Virus record (IMG/VR): IMGVR_UViG_3300047355_000182
Location: 1 to 32,597 of that record
Source: a virus
Reading direction: 5' to 3' (one strand)
Length of the DNA stretch: 32,597 nt
This document shows positions 21,896 through 30,100 of the stretch, one piece after another (within the stretch, counting starts at the first letter, position 1; each line of letters opens with the position of its first letter). The notes under the pieces are model-generated. The model ran no database searches. It was given only the letters and a program-made list of their open reading frames with translations, and was not told where the DNA came from. The position numbers were made by a program, and so were the translations under genes.

Positions 21896-23421
21896 TGGAG
21901 CCTAGAGCAATACTTGGACCACCCGGCACCGGCAAGACGTATACACTAATCAACTTGGTCAAGGAACGCTTGCGTGAGGGCGTAGCACCGGAGCGTATCG
22001 CGTTTGTATCGTTCAGCAAAAAGGCAGCGGAGGAAGCGCGTACTCGTGCAGCTTCTGAGTTGGGGTTGGAAATAAAATCAATGCCATACTTCCGTACGCT
22101 TCATTCGTTGGCGTTTCATCAGCTTAGACTTAGCACTAAAGATGTCCTGGCAGCTTCTGACTACAAGCGGCTAGAGGAGCTACTTGGCGTAGAGTTTCGT
22201 TCTACAAAAAGTATGAGCATGAACGACGGAGAGTTCTTTCGCATGGGTGCGCCGGGAGATGTGTACCTGTCTATTATAAACATGGCTCGTGTCAGACGCG
22301 TGTCTCCTTATCGCCAGTTCGCCAGAACTAACTATGCCAACCTAGATTACCGCCAGCTTGAGATAATCAACAAAGGGCTTCAAGACTACAAAGAAGAATT
22401 AGGTAAGATTGATTTTACCGACATGATCGAAGGGTTCGTTGACCGCGGCGATTGCCCTGACCTCGACCTATTGATTGTTGATGAAGCACAAGACTTGGTT
22501 CCTTTGCAGTGGGAGATGGTTGATAAGCTGGCAAAGAACACGCGAGAAGTAGTGTATGCCGGGGATGACGACCAGTGCATCTACGAGTGGATGGGCGTAG
22601 ACCCAGAAGATTTCAAAGGGCGTTGCGAAAACGCAACGGTATTGAAGCAAAGTTACCGTGTTCCTTTTGATGTGCATCTAGTTTCGGGCCGCTTGATTAG
22701 TCGTGTAGCAGATCGTGTATACAAGCAGTGGGAGCCAACCGAACGTAAAGGGACGATCAATTGGCACTTCAATTTAGATGAGCTTGACCTCTCTCAAGGC
22801 CAGTGGCTAGTGCTGTGCCGCACTAACTATATCGCTAATCAGGTCGCCTCTCGCATGAAAGAGATGGGGCTTTTGTTCTTCCGACAAGGCTCCGGGTTTA
22901 GCGTATCCCAAAAAATCATAGACGCAACAAGGGGATGGACAAGGTTAACGACTGGCTCTAGTCTGGGACGTGATGAGTTTAAGAACATGTGGGCTTTTAT
23001 GGATATTGAAAAGCGCATACGTCGTCAGGGCGACAAGCACATAGACAGCATGATCAATGAAGATGTTGTCTCCATGTCGGATGTCCAACGGCTTATGGAA
23101 CAGACAGAAGATTTGTTCGGCGAACCCAAGCAGTGGTTCGACGTTCTCCGTATTCCAGATAATGACCGCATCTATATCCAGTCCGTACTTCGGGCAGGGG
23201 AGAAGTTTGACTCTGAAAACCCTCGTATTAAGCTGTCCACTATTCACAAAGCAAAAGGCGGCGAAGCAGACAACGTGGCTTTAATGCTCGAAACGTCTCG
23301 CGCCTGCCAGACAATGAATGACCCCGACAGTGAGATACGAACTTTTTATGTGGGCATGACACGTGCCAAGCACAACCTTCACCTGATTGAAGGTCGCGGA
23401 AGATGGAGATTCCAAGTATGA
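21895..23421 (+). CDS. SF1 (UvrD/PcrA-type) DNA helicase (508 aa)
   Basis: The motifs occur in the expected order. Walker A GPPGTGKT is at 8-15, motif II DEAQD at 196-200, motif III YAGDDDQCIY at 221-230 and motif IV QSYR at 252-255. Motif V IHKAKGGEADNV and motif VI VGMTRAKHNL lie near the C-terminus. This is a compact UvrD/Rep-type SF1A helicase, unwinding DNA 3'-5'. It probably acts at the phage fork with the adjacent polymerase. The ATG at 21895 shares the preceding stop; 21808 would add an arginine-rich segment in another gene's DNA. It ends four bases inside the polymerase gene. Confidence 0.92.
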   Translation: MEPRAILGPPGTGKTYTLINLVKERLREGVAPERIAFVSFSKKAAEEARTRAASELGLEIKSMPYFRTLHSLAFHQLRLSTKDVLAASDYKRLEELLGVEFRSTKSMSMNDGEFFRMGAPGDVYLSIINMARVRRVSPYRQFARTNYANLDYRQLEIINKGLQDYKEELGKIDFTDMIEGFVDRGDCPDLDLLIVDEAQDLVPLQWEMVDKLAKNTREVVYAGDDDQCIYEWMGVDPEDFKGRCENATVLKQSYRVPFDVHLVSGRLISRVADRVYKQWEPTERKGTINWHFNLDELDLSQGQWLVLCRTNYIANQVASRMKEMGLLFFRQGSGFSVSQKIIDATRGWTRLTTGSSLGRDEFKNMWAFMDIEKRIRRQGDKHIDSMINEDVVSMSDVQRLMEQTEDLFGEPKQWFDVLRIPDNDRIYIQSVLRAGEKFDSENPRIKLSTIHKAKGGEADNVALMLETSRACQTMNDPDSEIRTFYVGMTRAKHNLHLIEGRGRWRFQV

Positions 23422-25343
23422 CCGGACAGCTAGGCTTTTTTCAAAAGCTCCAAGACGTACAAGACAGTGATATCAAAGACGTTGCCTACGGTGCGCTCGA
23501 CCAAGACTGGTCACCACCTGCTGGGTTCCCACGAGGCTATGAAGAAGCCAAGATTATATCGATCGACTTAGAGACCTCTGATCCAAACCTGATGACCATG
23601 GGGCCAGGCTGGGCTCGTAATGATGGCTTTATTTGTGGGATTGCTATTGCCTACGGTGACTTCACCGGATACTTCCCTATTCGCCACGAGGGTGGTGGGA
23701 ACATGCCAGAGAAGTCTGTCATGGCTTTCGTTAAGAAAGTCTGTGAGACCGATGTGCCGAAGGTGATGCACAATGCTCAATACGATCTGGGCTGGTTGCG
23801 CTGGGCAGGTGTCAAAGTTAACGGCAGGGTTTACGATACAATGACCGCGGCTGCGATGCTGGACGAGAACCGCCGCTGGTACAATCTAAACTCTTTGACG
23901 ATTGATTATTTGGGCGAGGGTAAAAGTGAGAAGACACTTCGCGCCGCTGCCATGGACTATGGCTTTGACCCGAAGGCAGAGATGTGGCGTTTGCCCTCTC
24001 GCTTTGTTGGTCGGTACGCTGAACAGGACGCGGATATTACACTGCGTTTGTGGAACAGGCTGAAGCCAGAACTGGTGAAAGATGAGGTGTCACAGATCTT
24101 CGAAATGGAAACTGACCTAACGCCTCTACTGCTCGACATGCGTTGGAACGGTGTGAAGGTGGATCTCGAAGGAGCGCAGAAGGCTCGTGACTATCTAAAC
24201 AGCGAAGAGAACAGGCTGCACCAGAAAATCGAAGAGACGGTAGGGTTTCAGGTTGAGCCTTGGGCAGCAGCCTCTCTGGCTAAAGCGTTCGACAAGCTCG
24301 GCCTCGACTATCCGCGAACAGCAAAAGAAGCTCCGAGTTTCACGAAGCAATTTCTTGCAGCCCATGAGCACCCTGTCGCGCAGTCTATATTACGTATGCG
24401 AGAGTTCAACAAAGCGAATACGACATTCATCGAGAACATCTTCAAGTTCTCTCACAAGGGTCGCATTCACGCAGAGTTTCACCCCCTCCGCTCGGATGAT
24501 GGCGGCACGGTAACGGGCCGGTTCTCTTCCTCCAACCCTAATCTCCAGCAGATACCGGCTCGTGACCCACAGATTAAAAAAGCTATTCGAGGATTGTTTG
24601 TTCCCGATGAGGGTAATAAATGGGGCAGCTTTGACTACGCGTCACAAGAACCGCGATGGCTGGCGCACTACGCTGGGTCGCTATCGGGCGCAAGGAAGCA
24701 CCCGATGATTCAAGAAGTAATTGATAAGTACGAAGAAGATGACGCAGACTTTCACCAGATGGTGGCGGACATGGCAGGCATCTCCCGTAAGGATGCCAAG
24801 ACCGTGAACCTCGGCATCATGTACGGCATGGGCATCAACAAGCTGGCTGGTGTTTTGGATATCGAAAAGAACGAAGCCAAAGACTTGCTGGGCGATTACA
24901 ACTCCAAGGTTCCGTTTGTCAAAGGACTTGCTGATGCTGTGTCTCGAGCAGCAGAAACCAACGGGGTTGTTCGAACAGTGCTTGGCCGACGATGCCGCTT
25001 TGATAAATGGGAGCCGAAGCGTTATGGCCTGCATCGTGCGCTGCCGTTCGAAGATGCCCGACGTGAGCACGGCCCGAAAGAATCGCTGAAACGTGCCTAC
25101 ACATACAAGGCTCTCAACCGGTTGATACAAGGGTCGAGTGCTGACCAAATGAAACGTGCAATGGTGGACTGCTACAAAGAGGGGTTCACTCCCCTACTCA
25201 CAGTGCATGATGAACTGTGCTTCAATATAGAGAGCGAAAGTCAAGCAAACAAAATTAAAGAAATCATGGAAACATGCATACCAGCTTTGGTACCATTTAA
25301 GATTGACTTCGCGTTAGGCGACAACTGGGGCGAAATTGAATAA
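23418..25343 (+). CDS. polA: Family A DNA polymerase with 3'-5' exonuclease (641 aa)
   Basis: Exonuclease motifs are intact: Asp50/Glu52 in ISIDLETSD, Asp123 in HNAQYDL, and Tyr200/Asp204 in YAEQDAD. The polymerase has TGRFSSSNPNLQQIP, motif A FDYASQE with Asp406, motif B RKDAKTVNLGIMYG with Leu465 at the position equal to E. coli Phe762, and motif C VHDE with Asp598. The start at 23418 gives ATGA with the helicase stop; 23403 would add five residues. The N-terminus contains GQLGFF, similar to a clamp-binding motif, although no clamp is encoded here. There is no 5'-nuclease domain, so a separate enzyme or host would be needed for primer removal. Confidence 0.96.
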   Translation: MTGQLGFFQKLQDVQDSDIKDVAYGALDQDWSPPAGFPRGYEEAKIISIDLETSDPNLMTMGPGWARNDGFICGIAIAYGDFTGYFPIRHEGGGNMPEKSVMAFVKKVCETDVPKVMHNAQYDLGWLRWAGVKVNGRVYDTMTAAAMLDENRRWYNLNSLTIDYLGEGKSEKTLRAAAMDYGFDPKAEMWRLPSRFVGRYAEQDADITLRLWNRLKPELVKDEVSQIFEMETDLTPLLLDMRWNGVKVDLEGAQKARDYLNSEENRLHQKIEETVGFQVEPWAAASLAKAFDKLGLDYPRTAKEAPSFTKQFLAAHEHPVAQSILRMREFNKANTTFIENIFKFSHKGRIHAEFHPLRSDDGGTVTGRFSSSNPNLQQIPARDPQIKKAIRGLFVPDEGNKWGSFDYASQEPRWLAHYAGSLSGARKHPMIQEVIDKYEEDDADFHQMVADMAGISRKDAKTVNLGIMYGMGINKLAGVLDIEKNEAKDLLGDYNSKVPFVKGLADAVSRAAETNGVVRTVLGRRCRFDKWEPKRYGLHRALPFEDARREHGPKESLKRAYTYKALNRLIQGSSADQMKRAMVDCYKEGFTPLLTVHDELCFNIESESQANKIKEIMETCIPALVPFKIDFALGDNWGEIE

Positions 25344-25345
25344 CA

Positions 25346-25846
25346 ATGATTTTGCTAGACGATTTTTTACCTAGTCACCTCACTAATCATGTGAAGCATT
25401 TTGAAAACATAAGGTGGTGGGACGGTGTCACTAAAAGTGAACCTGCTCACGATGTGATTGAGTTTTGTGTAGATTACTTTCAACCAGAAGGAATGTGTGG
25501 TTTTGAGTATTGGTACAATATTTGCCATCATGAACACGTAAATAGCTGGCATTTCGACAAGGACGAAGAAAAGGGATTAAACGGGAAGTTTGTTCCGGCG
25601 GATTGGTCTTGCGTTTTATATTCAACAGAACACTCTTTGTGGGGTGGGTTTCTAGAAATTCAAACTGCGGACGAAACACGGACAGAGGTAGAGCGTATAG
25701 CCCCACGATTCAATAGATGCGTGGTCCTAGACCCAGGTGTCTGGCACCGGGTCTCAGGGATTTGGTCGGGAGAACGCCACGCATTTTTAATTAATGGTTG
25801 GAGAAATCCTCCCACGACAGCGCAGTTACACGAGGAAAACAAATGA
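25346..25846 (+). CDS. 2OG-Fe(II) oxygenase-like protein 1 (166 aa)
   Basis: The fold looks like a prolyl-4-hydroxylase-type double-stranded beta helix. Iron ligands may be His69 and Asp71 in WHFDKDE and His134 in GVWHRV. Arg144 in SGERHAFLINGW is 10 residues after the last His and would bind 2-oxoglutarate. Substrate is unknown; phage homologues are suspected of acting on protein or nucleic acid. It starts two bases after the polymerase stop and overlaps the second oxygenase by four bases, so it is part of the replication operon. Confidence 0.8.
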   Translation: MILLDDFLPSHLTNHVKHFENIRWWDGVTKSEPAHDVIEFCVDYFQPEGMCGFEYWYNICHHEHVNSWHFDKDEEKGLNGKFVPADWSCVLYSTEHSLWGGFLEIQTADETRTEVERIAPRFNRCVVLDPGVWHRVSGIWSGERHAFLINGWRNPPTTAQLHEENK

Positions 25847-26361
25847 GATACGAGATAATTGACGGTGGAATACCGGCCGGAGAAATAGAGCGCATGTATG
25901 ATTTTGTGCTTCATAGTAACTTCAACGTGGGCTGGGTTGACCGCCCCGAAGAAATAAGCGGCTTGTTTCGAAACATGGCAAGTCACTACAGCGATGACGA
26001 CATAAGAAGGCTGGAGTTTTTTGAGAATATTACGTCTCAAAAATTGTTGGATAAAATTGACGGACGATGGCCTACTAAGACCACAATTAACCTGTCTTAC
26101 CCGGGCAACGTGTATTACCCGCATACGCATCAGCGAGAAGAAAGCATGGTGTACTACGCCAATGTGCGGTGGCTACCCGAATGGGCGGGAGAGACCATGA
26201 TCTTTAATGACGACATGACGGTAGATACAGCCATTGAGTTTAAGTCGGGTCGGGTGCTTTGGATGGACGAGGGTGTACCTCATTCGCTACGCGCACCGAG
26301 CACAGCTTGCCCCGACTTTCGCTTCACAATGGCAATGTTCTTCGAAAAGAAAAACTCTTAG
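25843..26361 (+). CDS. 2OG-Fe(II) oxygenase-like protein 2, HxH variant (172 aa)
   Basis: The sequence YYPHTHQREESMVYYANVRW is followed by WAGETMIFND, a hallmark of viral P4H-like 2OG-Fe(II) oxygenases, then GVPHSLRAP with His147 and PDFRFTMAMF with Arg160. The first two metal ligands would be His94 and His96, so the usual HxD has become HxH. This could still bind iron or could mark an inactive or altered member. ATG at 25843 overlaps the previous stop. The stop (26359-26361) overlaps that of the leftward gene at 26358. Confidence 0.8.
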   Translation: MRYEIIDGGIPAGEIERMYDFVLHSNFNVGWVDRPEEISGLFRNMASHYSDDDIRRLEFFENITSQKLLDKIDGRWPTKTTINLSYPGNVYYPHTHQREESMVYYANVRWLPEWAGETMIFNDDMTVDTAIEFKSGRVLWMDEGVPHSLRAPSTACPDFRFTMAMFFEKKNS

Positions 26362-26807
26362 TACAGCTTTCTGACAGCCTTGTTCCAGCTACAAGCTGCG
26401 AGTTCCGGGTCTAGATAATCAGCGGCCGGTACACGCTTTGTCTTTTGGTGTCGCACCCCGGACATTGGTAAAAATAAAACGCCCTCGTGGTCGAGACCAA
26501 CAAGGGCTAGTATATCGCAATCAGCTTCGGTGAGGGCGACTTTTGTTTTGCTGCCCTTGGCTACCGAGAAGTGATAGGTGGCTCGTATAGGATATTTCTT
26601 ACCGCCATCCTTCTTTGCTCTAGCCCCCTCATATACAGTACGAGATGTCTTAACCTGAATGCGAACGGGTTTTATACCGACCATAGCAATGATGTCAGTG
26701 GTTCCGAGTTGCACGACCTCACACGGAACATTCATTTGCCGAAGACGGTAGAGGCACAATGCTTCTCCGATGTCTCCGGTATGGACCTCCAATGAAGATG
26801 GTGTCAT
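26358..26807 (-). CDS. PD-(D/E)XK nuclease/resolvase-like protein (149 aa)
   Basis: GDIGEALCLYRL with Glu15, LGTTDIIAMVG with Asp38, and RIQVKTSRT with Gln51-Val-Lys53 form the PD-(D/E)XK layout, in which the second acid of ExK is replaced by Gln as in several known members. A C-terminal domain with strand-helix pattern follows (YHFSVAKGSKTKVALTEADCDILALVG). Size fits Holliday junction resolvase-like or group I-intron-endonuclease-like families. It may cut branched DNA before packaging. Its ATG starts directly after the M15 peptidase stop. Confidence 0.78.
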   Translation of the reverse strand: MTPSSLEVHTGDIGEALCLYRLRQMNVPCEVVQLGTTDIIAMVGIKPVRIQVKTSRTVYEGARAKKDGGKKYPIRATYHFSVAKGSKTKVALTEADCDILALVGLDHEGVLFLPMSGVRHQKTKRVPAADYLDPELAACSWNKAVRKLY

Positions 26808-27191
26808 CTAATACGACCAGATAGTTGGGCGTGTCGGGCCCATCTCTTTATCATCAAGATGAAGAAAGCGGGAACCGTGACTGCCCTTCTGCTGTATGCC
26901 GATGCCTGTGAAGGCTCCGCTGCGAAGAGCTAGTGTTAAGAGTTCAACGGCTGCGCCGTGTGATATCTTTATGTCCGCGGCATGACCACTTGAGTGTGTG
27001 CCGGGCTTTGCTTTCTTCTTTTCGATCGGGTGATCGGGACAACGGTATCCACTAGATACCGTCAGTCCTCTTCCGTAGTGAGAGCGAAGAGATTGAAGCT
27101 TGGCTATAAAAGACTCGTTCATGTGGCACTCGCCACAATGTGAACATGCGAACTCCGACTCGCTAAAGTTCGGATATTTTGACCAGTCCAT
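26808..27191 (-). CDS. M15-type D-Ala-D-Ala peptidase, endolysin candidate (127 aa)
   Basis: The protein has the Peptidase_M15_3 pattern: a CSHCGEC segment at 16-22, SSGYRCPDHP at 47-55, HSSGHAADI with likely zinc ligands His66 and Asp73, and FLHLD with His111. Such enzymes cleave peptide crosslinks of peptidoglycan. Its ATG at 27191 shares one base with the stop of the large virion protein (TAATG). There is no signal peptide, so it would need a holin or be part of the virion. The location just after virion genes suits either role. Confidence 0.92.
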   Translation of the reverse strand: MDWSKYPNFSESEFACSHCGECHMNESFIAKLQSLRSHYGRGLTVSSGYRCPDHPIEKKKAKPGTHSSGHAADIKISHGAAVELLTLALRSGAFTGIGIQQKGSHGSRFLHLDDKEMGPTRPTIWSY

Positions 27192-30100
27192 TAACCCCTC
27201 CTGGTTCTTTGTGCTATTTGCATATTCCTTGCGATAGTCACAGGGTCATCGCCTAAGAGACTAGCGTCTGGTTGGATTGGTTGCAAGTCAGCAGTTTGAA
27301 CAGGCTGCTGTGGTACGGAGAAATCGGACAAACTAGACATGTCAAATGATGCCTCTGGTCCCGTAGCGGTGTCCATAGGTACGGCACTCGATGCTACAGG
27401 CGACGAGAGAGGCCGTTTTTCTTCAGTGTTTTCAATGTCTTGTAAAGAGCTTTGTTCGTCGAAAATATCACCTAAAGGCCCGTCCAGAGACCGACCACTC
27501 AGTTCTTTGTACAAATTGTTCATCCGAGAGCGGTCAACACGGCGCAGGACACGTCTTAAACCTTGACGATCCTCTTCGTCCACCAAGAATTTGTTTAACT
27601 GTTTGCTAAGACGGTACGGCCGGAACTCTCCACGCATGAGAGCACTGATGTCTCGCTTACCTATGTTTGATTCTCGCAACGAACGACGGATATCATTATC
27701 CGACATGCCTCTTCTTCGGTAGGAAGAAATGTTTTTATAAATCTGCTGCTGTGCTCTAAACAGGTCACCCATCGATTCGATGTACTGCTGCTCAACTTGT
27801 TCTTGTGTCACGTCGTTGCGTTTGGCAAAGCGAGTAAACTCTGTGATACTTCCGCTACGGTTGCGGCTGAACTCAGACCCTTTATAAAACAAGTTTTGTT
27901 TTTTGTTTGTTTCCAACTTGCGTAGACCGCTAGATAACGTCAGAAGTTCTTCCGGCATTGTGTATTCCATGCCAGTTGCGGAAGGCGTTCCTGTGAAAGC
28001 ACGTACCAATCGACCTTGTTCAAGTCCGGTAGATTTAACTTCTGCAATCATCTTCAGAACAGCTGGTTCCATACCGCCTAGAACGTGCAAGAAACCTTTC
28101 TGTGCCTTTTCACCAAGGTCGTCGTTTGTTCCGTAAATCGGAGACCCTGTAGCTGTGCGGCCATTACGAATGGTTGCGTCAATCAAGCGTTCGGCAACAA
28201 TTGCCTCTGAGGCGAACGGTTCAAGATAACCGTACAACCCTGCCAAAGCACTTGTTGCAATCTGCTCTGCCTCCGACGCACCTATCTCGCCTTTGTTGTT
28301 GTATTCTCTAATAGCGTTCTTGAAAGGTGTTTTAAGGTAGTCGTAGAACATCATGTAGCTGAGATCGATGTATTCAGTTTTGTCTGGTCCATCTTTCAGT
28401 ATAACGAGGGTGTGATCTCGCAAGTAGCTAGGAACTTCGTTGTTCATGAAGTCTTGGTAGTCTTCGTCGCTCATACCGCTTGCAATCTTACTTGCTGCGA
28501 CAATAGATGACGGGACTAGAGAAATAGAAGCGTAAGCACCCATAGCGCGTCGTGCGCCGATGGTTCTAATTTGACTTTCCAGTTTAGCCGCAGCCTTATT
28601 GCCAATCTGTTTTCGAAGCTCATCACCTACTTTGTAGCCCATCTCTTTGAGAGACTGGTTCAAGATGTTCGTAGAGTTGCGAATGTTCTCAGCCGGGAAG
28701 GCGACAAAGTTACCAATAACAGGAACTCGGCGGATTTGCTTGATGACCTCGGGAACACGGGAGTAGATAGGCATTGTTTTCTTTACAATGTCGCCTGCCA
28801 TAACATTCAGGAAGTTGTCTGTTTCAGACAACGACTGAGGACGAACAGCGATACCTTGATCAACAAAATCACGAGCAAGTACACTGTCGCCCTCCACAAG
28901 CTTGAACGCCTCGTCTACATTCAGACCAGCCTTACGAAAAGCAGCGGCATACTTCCCGCGTTCGCCTGCGAAGGCCACTGTCTTAGCTACGTTATCGACT
29001 CCTGAGTATACAGCCTCCGCTGTTTTTACGCCCGGAACAGCGCGGACAGCCCTTTCTACCATTTCTGAGGTAGTGCTTGCGCCCAACCGATCAATGCCGC
29101 GACCTTCTCTTAGGAGCAACCTATACTCGTTCATGGTCAAACTTTGATCTCGCAATCCCTGCTCGCCCATAAGATCGTAGAACTTACGAAAATCGTCATC
29201 AGCCAAGTTAGCCGCTTTACCAGCAGCAATACGTATACTGTCCACCATGTCCGCACCGTTCATCATGTTACCGTTAGCCATGAGGGCAAAGTGGTTTGAG
29301 AGGAAGTTACGAATCTGGCCGATTGGGTTGAGAACTGTCATACCCATTTGAGAAATACCCTTGGCTTGTAGGGACATAGACCACAAAGAATCTAAAACTC
29401 CGTCGGGATTGCGCTGTGTCGCAGTAATCGCTTCGTAGGCATCGTTTCTAATCAGGCCACCTGTCAGGGGACCATACTTTGAAATAATCGCCTTGTTGTT
29501 GTCGTCTCTAAGAAGGGTGTAACCAGCGTCTGTCAAACGCATCAAGTCATCGATTGTTTGCGGACCGTACCCTTCTTCTATAGTCGATGGACGAATAATC
29601 ATCGGCCCCGGCATTCCGCTGTTAATAGCTTCTACAGCACTCTTCATAGAAGATGACATGGTGTCGTCTTCAGCAACCTGGCGATAAAACTTACTTGTCT
29701 CACGAAAACGAGACATATCTGCGATTGTCCTCAGATAGCGGTGTTCTAGAGCTTCCCGCCCTTCTGTTCGTTCGCGTTTGAGAGTGCGAAGACTAGGTGC
29801 TTTCTCCAGACGTTTCGATCTAGAGGATAGAATAGAGTCCGACAAAGTGTATATAGGCACCCGTTCTTTAGACCCAGCCTCCTCTTTAAGCTTGCGTTTT
29901 AGAAGTGTTGCATCATCGGCTATTTCCTCGACACGAATAGCAGACAACGGCTTGCCCCCTTCGCCCAAAGAGCCCGCTGGAAAACCAAGTTGTTCGTCAA
30001 CAAAAGCCCGAGCTTCCTGCCGAGCAAGTTCCTCATCAATCACCTTTATACCAGCGTTGGTTTTTTCTGCGCGAATTGCTCTGTATATCTCTTCCACAGC

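Noticed and set aside
24681-25148. 155-residue minus-strand frame
   Set aside because: It is antisense to the polymerase domain; conserved polymerase motifs explain the bases.
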